A DNA stretch of 43,073 bases from DATKZS01 sp035527835 [NCBI: bacterium] (GTDB taxonomy: Bacteria; RBG-13-61-14), in assembly GCA_035527835.1 (NCBI GenBank), contig DATKZS010000229.1:1-43073 (forward strand), written 5' to 3'. The position numbers were made by a program, and so were the translations under genes. This document shows, in pieces, positions 20,655 through 29,477 of this stretch (position 1 is its first letter; every line of letters starts with the position of its first letter). The notes under the pieces are model-generated. The model saw only the letters and a list, made by a program, of their open reading frames with translations. It did no database searches and was not told where the DNA came from.

Positions 20655-20684
20655 CAGCGTCACCTCTCGGCTAAATGTCCGCGG

Positions 20685-20776
20685 GGGCAACCCTCCGTGG
20701 TTGCCCGCATGGGGGGCAGGCACGGGCGCCGCCGGCCAAAGCGCTTTGGCGCCGGACGGGGCCTGCCCCTGCAACC
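20685..20776. repeat. GC-rich double-hairpin repeat
   Basis: Two hairpins lie between slipin and SPFH-A: GGGCAACC/GGTTGCCC (20685-20692 with 20699-20706) and GGGGCAGGC/GCCTGCCCC (20713-20721 with 20761-20769), the latter with internal complementary GC blocks. GCAACC recurs at the right end. This is a third repeat design and may separate expression of the slipin gene from the SPFH pair. Confidence 0.55.
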
Positions 20777-20795
20777 TTGATTATCTTCGGCCGCC

Positions 20796-21554
20796 TCACT
20801 TCATCCTGTCCAGGAACGGCTTCATGAGCTCCAGGGGCAGGGGGAAGAGGATGGTCGAGTTGTTCTCCGTTGCGATCTCGGTGAGCGTCTGGAGGTAGCG
20901 GAGCTGGAGCGACATGGGCGCCTGCGACATCAGATCCGCGGCCAGTTTGAGTTTTTCCGCGGCCTGGAGCTCGCCCTCGGCGTGGATGACCTTGGCCCTT
21001 CTCTCGCGCTCGGCCTCGGCCTGCTTGGCCATGGCCCGCTGCATCTCCTGGGGCAGGTCCACGTGCTTGACCTCGACCTGGCTCACCTTGATGCCCCACG
21101 GGTCCGTGTGCCGGTCAAGGATCTCCTGGAGCCGATGGTTGATCTGGTCCCGCTGGGTGAGCAGGTCGTCGAGGGAGGACTGGCCGAGCACGGCGCGCAA
21201 CGTGGTCTGCGAGAGCTGGCTCGTGGCGTAAAGGTAGTTCTCGACCTGGATGATGGCCTTCAGCGGATCCACCACGCGGAAATAGACCACCGCGTTCACC
21301 TTGAGGGTGACGTTGTCCGAGGTGATCACGTCCTGCGGCGGCACGTCGTGGACCACGGTGCGCAGGCTCACCTTGGTGATCCGGTCAATCATCGGGATCA
21401 GCAGGATGAGGCCGGGGCCTTTGGGACGGCCCAGCACGCGGCCCAGCCGGAAGATCACGCCCCGCTCGTACTCGTTTAGAATCTTGACCATCATGATGAG
21501 CAGGACGAGGCCCACGATGATGATGAAAACCAATCCGCCACTAAATGCCTGCAT
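20796..21554 (-). CDS. slipin (stomatin/SPFH family)
   Basis: A 252-residue slipin: N-terminal hydrophobic segment ([19 protein letters not shown]), then [16 protein letters not shown], the SPFH core with [20 protein letters not shown], and a C-terminal helix ([20 protein letters not shown]). Slipins oligomerise on membranes and are commonly encoded beside nfeD, as here, with 74 bp between the genes. The NfeD protease is known in archaea to cut the C-terminus of its stomatin partner. Such a pairing here is inferred from gene order. Confidence 0.93.
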   Translation of the reverse strand: MQAFSGGLVFIIIVGLVLLIMMVKILNEYERGVIFRLGRVLGRPKGPGLILLIPMIDRITKVSLRTVVHDVPPQDVITSDNVTLKVNAVVYFRVVDPLKAIIQVENYLYATSQLSQTTLRAVLGQSSLDDLLTQRDQINHRLQEILDRHTDPWGIKVSQVEVKHVDLPQEMQRAMAKQAEAERERRAKVIHAEGELQAAEKLKLAADLMSQAPMSLQLRYLQTLTEIATENNSTILFPLPLELMKPFLDRMK

Positions 21555-21628
21555 GGTTGTCCTCCTTATTTTCTACAAGTCCTTGTGGTTAAGCCGGAGT
21601 TGTTGCTTTGCCCTTGCCTTTATGCCCC

Positions 21629-22954
21629 TCACTGGCCGGCTGGCGTCGGACCCGCCTTCTCCACCCGGCACACGAGCTTATTCACGGACTTTATCATGAC
21701 TTTCTCCCCTTTGGCAACAGGGGAATCGGACTCGGCGTTCCAGTACTCGCCGTGGACGAAAATCTTGCCGCCTTCCGGGCCGATGTCGGTCTCGGCCATG
21801 GCGACTTCGCCGGCCATTTCCTCTCTGCCCGTCATCACCTTCTGGCGGTGGGCCTTGAGCACGGCGCCGCCGAAGACCAGCAGCACGGTGGTGACGAACG
21901 CGATGATGGGAAGGATCACGGACCATGACGGTGACACGTTGGGCACCTCCTCGGTGTGAAAGAGCATGAGCGAGCCGAAGATGAAGCAGACGACGGCGGC
22001 GGCGGTGAGCAGTCCGTGGCTCACGATGAACAGCTCCGCCACCAGGAGCCCGAAGGCGAGGAGGATCAAGAGGATGCCCATGTAGTTGACGGGGAGCTGG
22101 GGCGCGACCAGGAAGATCAGGATGCAGCAGGCGCCGAGCACTCCGGGCACGATCATGCCGGGGTTCTTGAACTCGATGGCGATGCCGAGAACGCCGAGCA
22201 GGAACAGGATGAGCAGGAAGTTCGGGTTGTTGAGGACGTGCTGAAGGCGCTGCGGCGTGGTCATCTCGGGGCGTTCGATCTCGGCGCCCTTGGTGTCGAG
22301 CTCCACCGTGCTTCCGGCCTTGAGGGTCACGACGCGGCCGGGCAGGAATTCATTGAGCAGGTCGTCGAGGTTTTCGGCCATTCCGTCCACCACCTTGAGC
22401 TTGACGGCCTCCTGGGCGGAGATGGACTGGCTCTCGGACACGGCCGTCTCGGCCCAGTCGGCGTTTCTGCCCCTCACCTCGCAGATCGAGCGCACCCAGG
22501 CCACCGTGTCGTTGGTGGCCTTTTCCATCATCACGTCCTCTTTCGGGATCGGCTCGTACTTGACTCCGAAGGGCATCATGACCGGATGGGCCGCGCCGAT
22601 GTTGCTCCCCGGCGCCATGACCGCGACGTGGCCGCCCAGGGTGACCATCATGCCGGCGGAGGTGGCGGAGGCGCCGGCGGGGGACACGTAGACCACCACC
22701 GGCACGTCGGAGTCGAGGAAGTCCTGCACGATCTGCTTGGTCGAGTCGAGCATCCCTCCCGGCGTGTCCAGCTCGATGATCAGGGCCTGGGAGCCGGTTT
22801 TTTTGGCGGTGTCCAGCGAGCTCTTCACGTACCCGCTCACGCTGTTGTCAATGATGCCGTCAATCTTGATGACCTGCACCGTCTTGGCGAGCGCGCCGTG
22901 GCAGAAAAGCAAGGCCATCAGGCCGGACAGCGCCGCGGTTCTCGCGCGCATCAT
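21629..22954 (-). CDS. nfeD: NfeD-family membrane serine protease
   Basis: Full-length NfeD (441 residues): signal peptide (LSGLMALLFCHGALA), ClpP-class protease domain with the nucleophile Ser in YVSPAGASATSAG and the catalytic Lys probably in EKATNDTVAWVRSI, then four to five membrane helices (NFLLILFLLGVLGIAI onward) and a C-terminal OB-fold (GEVAMAETDIGPEGG). It probably acts on the neighbouring slipin. Its ATG overlaps the stop of the upstream uracil-DNA glycosylase by 4 bp. Confidence 0.93.
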   Translation of the reverse strand: MMRARTAALSGLMALLFCHGALAKTVQVIKIDGIIDNSVSGYVKSSLDTAKKTGSQALIIELDTPGGMLDSTKQIVQDFLDSDVPVVVYVSPAGASATSAGMMVTLGGHVAVMAPGSNIGAAHPVMMPFGVKYEPIPKEDVMMEKATNDTVAWVRSICEVRGRNADWAETAVSESQSISAQEAVKLKVVDGMAENLDDLLNEFLPGRVVTLKAGSTVELDTKGAEIERPEMTTPQRLQHVLNNPNFLLILFLLGVLGIAIEFKNPGMIVPGVLGACCILIFLVAPQLPVNYMGILLILLAFGLLVAELFIVSHGLLTAAAVVCFIFGSLMLFHTEEVPNVSPSWSVILPIIAFVTTVLLVFGGAVLKAHRQKVMTGREEMAGEVAMAETDIGPEGGKIFVHGEYWNAESDSPVAKGEKVMIKSVNKLVCRVEKAGPTPAGQ

Positions 22955-23700
22955 TCTCCTCCCCCGGCCGGGCTAACGGGCAGGCCCAGCCGCTCCATGA
23001 CCTGTTTGATGTCCTCCCAGACCTCGCGCTTGGCAGAGGCGTTGCGCAAGAGGTAACTGGGGTGGAACGTCGGCATCACCGGGATGCCCTTGTACTCGTG
23101 CCAGTTGCCGCGCAGGCGGCTGATGGGCGTTTCCACGTTCAAGAGCGCGTGGGCGGCGACCTTGCCCAGCGCCACGATCACGCGCGGCCGGATGGCCTCG
23201 ATCTGCTTGTCCAGGAACGGGAAGCACTGGTCCTTCTCGGCCGGCTCCGGGTCGCGGTTTCCCGGCGGACGGCACTTCACGATGTTGGCGATGTAAACCT
23301 CGCTCCTTTTCAGCTTCATGCCCTTCTCGATGATGTCGGTGAGCAGGCGGCCGGCCTTGCCCACGAAGGGCACGCCCTGCGCGTCCTCGTCCTCCCCCGG
23401 CCCCTCGCCCACGAACATGACGCGGGCGAACGGATCGCCGTCGCCGAACACGATGTTGGTCCGGCCCTTGGCGAGCGGGCAGCGGGCGCAGTCGCCCAGC
23501 TCGCGCCGGATCTCGCGGAGCAGCTCCGCCGGGTTCAGCTGGCGGCCGCTTTGCTTTCTGGCCTTGCGCTGGGCCTCCTCGAGCTCAGCCGCGGCCAGAC
23601 CGGGCACGCCCCGTTCCATTTCCCGGAGCAGGCGCTCGCGGAGCGCCCGGGCCAGGTCCGCCGCCTCTTCCTTGGCCGGCCGGGCGCAGCTATCGCTCAT
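22951..23700 (-). CDS. family 4 uracil-DNA glycosylase (Fe-S)
   Basis: A base-excision repair enzyme removing uracil from DNA. The 249-residue protein has a 50-residue N-terminal extension, then the family-4 core: [40 protein letters not shown] (motif A), [15 protein letters not shown], a further Cys in KDQCFPFL and FHPSYLLRN. The four Cys are placed to hold the [4Fe-4S] cluster of this family. Its link with nfeD is by overlap, not by function. Confidence 0.93.
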   Translation of the reverse strand: MSDSCARPAKEEAADLARALRERLLREMERGVPGLAAAELEEAQRKARKQSGRQLNPAELLREIRRELGDCARCPLAKGRTNIVFGDGDPFARVMFVGEGPGEDEDAQGVPFVGKAGRLLTDIIEKGMKLKRSEVYIANIVKCRPPGNRDPEPAEKDQCFPFLDKQIEAIRPRVIVALGKVAAHALLNVETPISRLRGNWHEYKGIPVMPTFHPSYLLRNASAKREVWEDIKQVMERLGLPVSPAGGGE

Positions 23701-23843
23701 TCGAGCGCCCCCCGCAATATTTCCGCTGCCAGTTCCTTCTCCTGCGAGGCGGCACCGAGTGGTGGGCGGGACACTCCTGTCCCGCGCCCGCCCGACAAGA
23801 GTGTCGGGCCCACCCCTTGAAAATATTTTCCGAATTGTTGCAT
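23697..23843 (-). CDS. possible 48-residue upstream ORF containing a repeat element
   Basis: An ATG at 23843 with AAGGGG five bases upstream opens a 48-codon frame that ends [18 protein letters not shown] and whose TGA overlaps the glycosylase ATG (ATGA). Its middle is the paired-hairpin element at 23761-23815 read in frame. The 4-bp overlap hints at translational coupling. The end may be the tail of an older gene whose body was replaced, or the frame may be chance. I lean slightly toward chance. Confidence 0.25.
   Translation of the reverse strand: MQQFGKYFQGVGPTLLSGGRGTGVSRPPLGAASQEKELAAEILRGALE
23761..23815. repeat. paired-hairpin GACA-core element
   Basis: The cleanest copy of the family: GGTGGG (23761-23766) pairs with CCCACC (23809-23814), enclosing GCGGGACA-CTCC-TGTCCCGC (23766-23785) and GCCCGACA-AGAG-TGTCGGGC (23790-23809). 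Total length 55 bp, in a divergent gap. Confidence 0.8.
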
Positions 23844-23991
23844 GTTGCCCCTTTTAAATCTATAGTCTAATTGGCAGGGAAGCAAGGATTCAAGCTTAAA
23901 AGGCTCAAAAAGTCCGGCGCCGGCCGGATTTTTTTTCCGACTGATCGCATACAAGGGAGCCGATCACGGGTTTGACAAGGAACTCGGATTC

Positions 23992-24912
23992 ATGAAGTCT
24001 AAAATTTTCGCAGTGGCTTTCTGGGCGGCATGGTTCGTTGCCGCGTTAGTGGCGTTTGCCACTCCGGCCTTGGCGTGGGGCCCGGGCGCGCACATTGACG
24101 CGAGCCGGTTCCTGCTCGAGCACCTGGTGCTGATCGCGCCGTTCATCCGCAAGCTCATCTCGTCGCACCCCTCGGCGTTCACCTACGGCTCCATCGTCCC
24201 CGACATGGTCCTGGGCAAGCGCTACATGCGGCCGGAGCGCAACAACCACCGCTGGGACATCGGCTTCAACATCCTTTATGCCGCTCAAAACCCGCGCCAG
24301 CAGGCCTTCGCGCTCGGCTACCTGTCCCACCTCGCCGCCGACACCGTGGCCCATAACCATTTCGTGCCCGACCGCATCCTGGGCAATTTCGACCGCCGCC
24401 GCCGCGGCCACGTCACCCACGAGCTGCTCTTCGACGCCATGCTCGACGACGAGGTCTGGGACGTGATCAAGGGGCTCACCAAGAAGTCCTTCCGCGAATG
24501 CGACGCCCTGATGCGCGCCGAGCTGCCCCGGACCCCGCTTCCGAAAAGGGTGAACCACCGCATCTTCCGGAGCGGCGGCGTGCTCGTCAACAGCGGCGGA
24601 TGGGAGCAGATCGTGCGCGGAATCAGGTACCGCTACGGACACGAGCTCCAACAAGGCGCCATGATGCCTTACGTCCTGGCCATCCACGAGACCGTGCTCG
24701 AATTCATGAACGATCCCGACACCGCATCCTGCCGCGGCTATTGCCCCACCGGCTCCAATGTCCTGCACGAGGCCGAAAGCCTCCGCCGCGACCTCAAGTT
24801 CCTCAAAAAGAAACGACTGCTCCAGCCCGACGACCATCTCGGACTGGTCGCCGACTTCGGAAAATGGAGAACAGCAGAGGGAGTGAAGGGCACGGGCCGG
24901 CGGGGAGCGTGA
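23992..24912 (+). CDS. secreted zinc-dependent phospholipase C-like protein
   Basis: A 306-residue protein of the Zn-dependent phospholipase C fold. A signal peptide (about 1-28, ending ATPALA) is followed directly by WGPGAHIDASRFLLEH, matching the mature N-terminal Trp that ligates zinc in the family. Further likely ligands are in YGSIVPDMVLGKR, GYLSHLAADTVAHNHFVP and HVTHELLFDAMLDDE. Proteins of this type in environmental bacteria are mostly untested, so true phospholipase activity is inferred. The gene stands alone between repeats. Confidence 0.8.
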   Translation: MKSKIFAVAFWAAWFVAALVAFATPALAWGPGAHIDASRFLLEHLVLIAPFIRKLISSHPSAFTYGSIVPDMVLGKRYMRPERNNHRWDIGFNILYAAQNPRQQAFALGYLSHLAADTVAHNHFVPDRILGNFDRRRRGHVTHELLFDAMLDDEVWDVIKGLTKKSFRECDALMRAELPRTPLPKRVNHRIFRSGGVLVNSGGWEQIVRGIRYRYGHELQQGAMMPYVLAIHETVLEFMNDPDTASCRGYCPTGSNVLHEAESLRRDLKFLKKKRLLQPDDHLGLVADFGKWRTAEGVKGTGRRGA

Positions 24913-25005
24913 CCTTAATTTTTTCTCTCCCATCCTCGATTCCCGCCCGGTCCCGGGCGAGCCGAACTTATTGATCACTGTAAAAGTAAAGTCGTGCTTG
25001 AGACT

Positions 25006-25062
25006 GGTGGAGGGGACACTCCTGTCCCCTGCGCTTGGGCCGACGGGAGTGTCGGCCCCACC
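25006..25062. repeat. paired-hairpin GACA-core element
   Basis: GGTGG (25006-25010) pairs with CCACC (25058-25062). Hairpin one is AGGGGACA-CTCC-TGTCCCCT (25011-25030). Hairpin two is GGGCCGAC/GTCGGCCC (25037-25044 with 25051-25058), with one core pair lost through GACA to GACG. It lies between two convergent genes. Confidence 0.75.
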
Positions 25063-25097
25063 TCTTGCAGCAACATTATTCTTGCAGTGGAGCGGGG

Positions 25098-26216
25098 TCA
25101 GTCCGCGATGGGGGCGATGTCTTTGTGGAAGTATTGCCGGACGGGTTCGGGGAGGATGGATGGTCCGGGGCAGGAGGCGATGAGGGGGTCTAAGGGGATG
25201 GAGTTGTAGGTGGCGATGAAGAGGGCGGGGAGGTTTTTGCGGGATGGGTCGGCCATGAATTCGATGAAGCCGGCCATGGCTTTTCCGGAGTAGGCGCCGT
25301 CGAGCGTGAGCCCTTCCAGCTCGGAGGCGAGGGCGATGGCCTCCATCCCCTTTTTGGTGAACTGGGCGTAGGCGGCTCCGAAGTAATCGTGGAGCATGGT
25401 GAGCTCGCGCGCCCGCGTTTTCACGTTCGGGATTGCCGGGTCGAGGCGGCGCAGATAAGCGAGCGCGCGGTTTAGCATGAACGCGGCGATCTTTTCGTTG
25501 GCGAGGGCCCGGGCGTACACGCGCACGCCCACGGCCCGGGTCTTGAGCCCGGCGAGCTTGAGGCCGAGGGCCAGGCCGGAAAAGGTCCCGGCCGAGCCCA
25601 CGGGCACGAACGCGAAGGCGGGCTCGGGCATCATGCCTTCCCGCACCTGCGCGGCGATCTCCAGGCCGGCCTCCACGTAGCCCATCACCCCGAGCGTTGA
25701 CGAGCCTCCGGCCCACAGCAGGTAAGGCCGGCGGCGCTTTGCGATCCAGTCCCGCAAATAGATGGAAGCGATGCGCAGCGGCGCCTTCAGGTCGCCCTCC
25801 ACGTACTCGATCTGGCAGCCCTGGCAGCAATTGGCCAGGATGTTGTCGCGCAGATACTGCTGCACCGGCTGGGGCACGAACACGCCCACCGTCTCGATGC
25901 CGATCTTTTTGGCGTAAATTGTGGTGGCGAGCACGTGGTTCGAGCCGACGGCGCCCAGGGTGATCACGGGGTTTCTTTTCCGTTTAAAGGCGTCGGCCAG
26001 GGTGAACTCGAGCTTCCTCACCTTGTTGCCGCCGTACTCCTCCCCCGAGAGGTCGTCGCGCTTGACAAAGAGGGCGGAGGCGCCGATGCGCGCCGCGAGC
26101 TGGTCCATGCGCTGGACCGGGGTGGGGAATTTCCCGAGCGGCAGCCAGGGCAGCTTGCCGGAGAGGCCCGGGAATTTGCGGACCAGGTACAGCTCGCGTA
26201 CATCCGTGGGGTTCAT
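25098..26216 (-). CDS. PLP enzyme, D-cysteine desulfhydrase / ACC deaminase family
   Basis: A fold-type II pyridoxal-phosphate enzyme, 372 residues from the ATG at 26216 (MNPTDVRELYLVRKFPG); an ATG at 26231 adds five residues and neither start has a clear ribosome site. Family blocks: LGKFPTPVQRMDQLA, LFVKRDDLSGEEYGGNKVRK with the PLP Lys in GGNKVRK, GAVGSNHVLATTIYAKKIG, and FVPVGSAGTFSGLALGLKL. The residues separating ACC deaminase from D-cysteine desulfhydrase cannot be settled by eye; the latter is more common in bacteria. Confidence 0.82.
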   Translation of the reverse strand: MNPTDVRELYLVRKFPGLSGKLPWLPLGKFPTPVQRMDQLAARIGASALFVKRDDLSGEEYGGNKVRKLEFTLADAFKRKRNPVITLGAVGSNHVLATTIYAKKIGIETVGVFVPQPVQQYLRDNILANCCQGCQIEYVEGDLKAPLRIASIYLRDWIAKRRRPYLLWAGGSSTLGVMGYVEAGLEIAAQVREGMMPEPAFAFVPVGSAGTFSGLALGLKLAGLKTRAVGVRVYARALANEKIAAFMLNRALAYLRRLDPAIPNVKTRARELTMLHDYFGAAYAQFTKKGMEAIALASELEGLTLDGAYSGKAMAGFIEFMADPSRKNLPALFIATYNSIPLDPLIASCPGPSILPEPVRQYFHKDIAPIAD

Positions 26217-26287
26217 GCCAGGCGAGAGCATAGCCGATGGCGGGGGAGGGATCAAATGGTGAGCGGTGGGCGGGCGATAGGATCTCG

Positions 26288-26350
26288 CACAGAGACACGG
26301 AGACACAGAGATTTCTTTTTTTCCATACTTCCTCCGTGTCTCTGTGTCTC
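26288..26350. repeat. inverted-repeat element, AGACAC type
   Basis: 15-bp perfect arms CACAGAGACACGGAG (26288-26302) and their complement (26332-26346), with extra AGACAC units next to each arm and a T-rich loop. The arms repeat a 6-bp unit. The element lies in a divergent gap, so it cannot serve both genes as a terminator. Confidence 0.7.
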
Positions 26351-26456
26351 GGCGCGAAACCAATTGATCAATGGCGGGCAGTCCCGCTTCATGGGGAACG
26401 CCCGTTTGCCCCGCCGTATATTATTCCGTTATCATGAGAGGCGGCGGCATCATGCC

Positions 26457-27947
26457 ATGAACGAGACCAAGGACAGGCCGGAGGCGGAGGAGGCCGAGGC
26501 GGACCCGCGGGCGGCGGAGCGGGAGGCGTGGATCGAGCGGCTGCGCCTTGACGGCAAGTACCGCATGTTGTTCGAGCTGGAGATCCTGTTGAAGGGCCTG
26601 GACCGCTTCTTCAACGTCGAGAACCTTCCGCTCGCCAACATGCAGCAGGTGATTGCGCTCAATTTCGTGGACGAGCTGGAGATCATCCTGCAGTTCGTGG
26701 ACCGGGTGGTGGAGCTTTCGGGCGTGCTGCTCGACGCCTCGCGGCAGGAGGACTACCAGTTCAAGTATTACATCGAGACCAAGCTCCTGGGCGACTACGA
26801 GCGCTCGCGCTGGCGGGAGGCGGTGCTGGAGCAGGAGAACCCGGAGGCCAGCCTGTTCGTGCTCTACGGGACCTTCTTGAACCTGCGCGAGATCCTGCGC
26901 GGACTCACTCAGCTTAAAGTAGTGCCCTACACCATCTTCTTCAACACCGGCAACCTGATCAGCCGCGAGATGCTGGGCAACCGCTACTTCAACCCGTCCC
27001 GCCCGGTCGAGTTCCGGCCCGAGTTCGACAAGGTCAATAACAAGCGCATCGGAATGATCGTCCGGGCCGTCAAGGACGCCCAGCTCCAGCGCAACGCGTC
27101 CATCGTGGTCCTCGCCTTCAACCGGCTGTTGCAGTACCTGCGCTTCATTGACCCTCGGAGCGAGTCCATCGAGCACCTGAAAAGCTCGCTCCTCTTCTTC
27201 GCCCTCATCCACTCCGAGTCGAAATACCTGATGGAGTTCATGGAAACCAACCTGCCCGACCGGCTCGCGGGCAACCCGGACAAAATGCGCGGGCCCTTCA
27301 CCGAGGCCTGCGACTCGCTCTCCTTCCAGCTCCAGATGGAGCTCAAGAAGATCCACGCCGGCGAGCTCCTCAACCTGGCCAAGCAGAAAAAGCTCGAGAG
27401 CGTGAAGACGGCCGTCGAGAACAGCCACGGTATCCTGATGAACTTCTTCCAGCAGAGCGTGATCCAGATCCTCAAGGTGTTCGAGTCGGGGCTGGCGGGG
27501 GAGGAGATCTTCCCGGTGTTCATCTCGCGCCGGAAGCAGAGCCTGAAGCTCCGGGAGGACCTGGCGGTGTTCCGCTCCATGATGGAGAAATTCGAGGAGA
27601 TCACCGAGACCACGGAGGCCGGGATGCACCTGGACACGTATCTGAAATACCTGGTCCTGCAGAAGGGCTTCGTGGCCAGGATGCGGCGCGGCACCATGCC
27701 GCTGATGCGCTACCACGACCTGGTGGAGTTCGAGAAGTACCTGAAGTTCGTCGAGGGCCTGGGCCTCGACGACCTGCATATCATGGACAAGCTCGACAAG
27801 TTCAAGATGGAATCCAAGTTCTTCAAGATCCTGGTCGAGACCACCTTAGGCCACATTGACAACCGCTCCGAGCTGCAGGGAGAGCCGCTGGACAAGGCCA
27901 GGGTGGAGCGCAGGCTGAAGCGGTTCGTGGTGGAGTACCTGAAATAG
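26457..27947 (+). CDS. unknown all-helical protein, 496 residues
   Basis: I do not recognise this protein. It starts MNETKDRPEAEEAEADPRAA, has a disordered acidic 20-residue head, and is then almost entirely predicted helix with many Leu/Phe/Glu, no signal peptide and no obvious membrane segment. Notable segments are ILQFVDRVVELSGVLLDASR, TIFFNTGNLISREMLGNRYF and KYLVLQKGFVARMRRGTMPL. There are no Cys/His metal clusters and no nucleotide-binding loops. Composition matches neighbouring chromosomal genes. A cytoplasmic scaffold or regulatory protein is possible. Ribosome site is weak; a GAGAGG lies about 15 bp upstream. Confidence 0.75.
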   Translation: MNETKDRPEAEEAEADPRAAEREAWIERLRLDGKYRMLFELEILLKGLDRFFNVENLPLANMQQVIALNFVDELEIILQFVDRVVELSGVLLDASRQEDYQFKYYIETKLLGDYERSRWREAVLEQENPEASLFVLYGTFLNLREILRGLTQLKVVPYTIFFNTGNLISREMLGNRYFNPSRPVEFRPEFDKVNNKRIGMIVRAVKDAQLQRNASIVVLAFNRLLQYLRFIDPRSESIEHLKSSLLFFALIHSESKYLMEFMETNLPDRLAGNPDKMRGPFTEACDSLSFQLQMELKKIHAGELLNLAKQKKLESVKTAVENSHGILMNFFQQSVIQILKVFESGLAGEEIFPVFISRRKQSLKLREDLAVFRSMMEKFEEITETTEAGMHLDTYLKYLVLQKGFVARMRRGTMPLMRYHDLVEFEKYLKFVEGLGLDDLHIMDKLDKFKMESKFFKILVETTLGHIDNRSELQGEPLDKARVERRLKRFVVEYLK

Positions 27948-28019
27948 AAGCTAGAATATAGAAGAAGAGGCCGCGGCGCTTCAATTCTATATTCTATCTT
28001 CTGGATTCTATATTCTTTT
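27946..28019. repeat. inverted-repeat element, TAGAATATAGAA type
   Basis: 18-bp arms (27946-27963 with 27985-28002, 17 of 18 pair; left AGAAGCTAGAATATAGAA) begin within the stop codon of the preceding gene. A second partial right arm (GATTCTATATTC) follows to about 28016. AT-rich arms contrast with the GC-rich surroundings. Confidence 0.7.
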
Positions 28020-28033
28020 TGAAGGAGTTCGCG

Positions 28034-29314
28034 ATGTTCAGTCATTCCAAGGAGCTGTTCGAGCAGGCTCAGGCGCTGCTGGTGGGCGGGGTGAACAGCC
28101 CGGTGCGGGCGTTTCGGGGCGTGGGGGGCACGCCGGTGTTCATGGCTAAAGGCCGGGGCAGCAAGATCGAGGACGAGGACGGGAACGTCTTTATTGATTA
28201 CGTGTTGTCGTGGGGCCCGCTGATCCTGGGGCATGCTCACCCGGCGGTGGTTGACGCGGCGGTGGGGGCGGTGAAGGACGGCTCGAGCTTCGGCGCGCCG
28301 ACGGTCAAGGAGATCGAGATGGCGCGTCGGGTGCAGTCGTTTTACCCGTCGCTCGAGAAGATGCGTCTCACGAGTTCGGGCACGGAGGCGTGCATGGGGG
28401 CGGTGCGGGCGGCGCGGGGTTACACGGGCCGGGACAAGATCATCAAGTTCGAGGGCTGCTACCACGGCGGCGCGGACTATTTGCTGGTGAAGGCCGGGTC
28501 CGGCGCCACTACACTCGGGCAACCGGACTCCGCCGGCGTGCCCGCGTCGTTCGCCGAGCATACCATCGTCATCCCGTATAACGACATCCACGCGCTGGAG
28601 CACGCCTTTGCCGAGCAGGGCCCCCGGATCGCCGCGCTGATCCTGGAGCCGGTGGCCGGCAACATGGGCCTGATTTTGCCCGAGCCCGGGTTCCTGGACG
28701 CGGTGCGCAACCTGACCACGCATTACAACGCGCTCTTGATCTTCGACGAGGTGCTGGTCGGCTTCCGCATCCGGGGCGGCGCGCAGGGGCATTTTGACAT
28801 CAAGCCGGACCTGACGTGCCTGGGTAAGGTCATCGGCGGCGGGTTCCCGGTCGGCTGTTACGGCGGCCGGGCCGAGGTCATGGCCAAGGTGGCGCCGGAG
28901 GGTCCGGTGTACCAGGCGGGCACGCTCTCCGGCAACCCGGTGGCCATGGCTGCCGGGCTGGCCACCCTGGAGGAGCTGCAAAAGCCGGGCGTGGTGGACG
29001 ACCTGGAGGCGCGCACCGCCGCGCTGGTCAGCGGGCTTAAGGAGGCCGCGAAAAAAGAAGAGGCCCCCGTGTCGTTCTCGTCCATCGGCAGCATGTTCTG
29101 CATCTTCTTCCGCGACCGGCAGCCGGTGAACTATACCGAGGCCATGCAGGGCGACGCTCAGCGCTACGGCCGCTTCTTCCACGCCATGTTGAAGAGGGGC
29201 ATCTACCTCGCGCCCTCGGCCTACGAGACCGCGTTCCTCTCCACGGCGCACTCGTACGAGGACATAGACAAGACGGTGGCGGCGTTCCGGGAGGCGCTCA
29301 AGGAGAGCGGGTAG
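28034..29314 (+). CDS. hemL: glutamate-1-semialdehyde 2,1-aminomutase
   Basis: Converts glutamate-1-semialdehyde to 5-aminolevulinate, the C5 route into tetrapyrroles. The 426 residues (ATG at 28034, AAGGAG six bases before) show the fold-type I hallmarks: GGVNSPVRAFRGVGG, TSSGTEACMGAVRAARG, KFEGCYHGGAD, DEVLVGFRI, and the PLP Lys at about 265 in LGKVIGGGFPVG; the end (YEDIDKTVAAFREAL) is also typical. No other haem genes are nearby. Confidence 0.96.
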   Translation: MFSHSKELFEQAQALLVGGVNSPVRAFRGVGGTPVFMAKGRGSKIEDEDGNVFIDYVLSWGPLILGHAHPAVVDAAVGAVKDGSSFGAPTVKEIEMARRVQSFYPSLEKMRLTSSGTEACMGAVRAARGYTGRDKIIKFEGCYHGGADYLLVKAGSGATTLGQPDSAGVPASFAEHTIVIPYNDIHALEHAFAEQGPRIAALILEPVAGNMGLILPEPGFLDAVRNLTTHYNALLIFDEVLVGFRIRGGAQGHFDIKPDLTCLGKVIGGGFPVGCYGGRAEVMAKVAPEGPVYQAGTLSGNPVAMAAGLATLEELQKPGVVDDLEARTAALVSGLKEAAKKEEAPVSFSSIGSMFCIFFRDRQPVNYTEAMQGDAQRYGRFFHAMLKRGIYLAPSAYETAFLSTAHSYEDIDKTVAAFREALKESG

Positions 29315-29333
29315 CGAGATAGAACACAAAGAG

Positions 29334-29459
29334 AACCGCCAAGACGCCAAGGCCGCCAAGAAAAAATAGATAAAAATATGGAAGGACGGAAACGCAACTC
29401 CGTCCTTCTTTATTAAATCCAATAAATTCTTTCTTGGCGGCCTTGGCGTCTTGGCGGTT
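29334..29459. repeat. inverted-repeat element, CGCCAAG type
   Basis: Perfect 30-bp arms (29334-29363 with 29430-29459) with about 9-bp internal repeats of CGCCAAG, and an inner 9-bp stem (GAAGGACGG 29381-29389 with 29400-29408). It fills the convergent gap between hemL and galT. Confidence 0.8.
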
Positions 29460-29477
29460 TATTTTACTTAATGGAAC

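Noticed and set aside
24046-25830. 594-codon minus-strand frame across the phospholipase-like gene and the PLP enzyme
   Set aside because: It crosses a repeat element and two real genes in wrong frames and is low-complexity Arg/Pro/His text.
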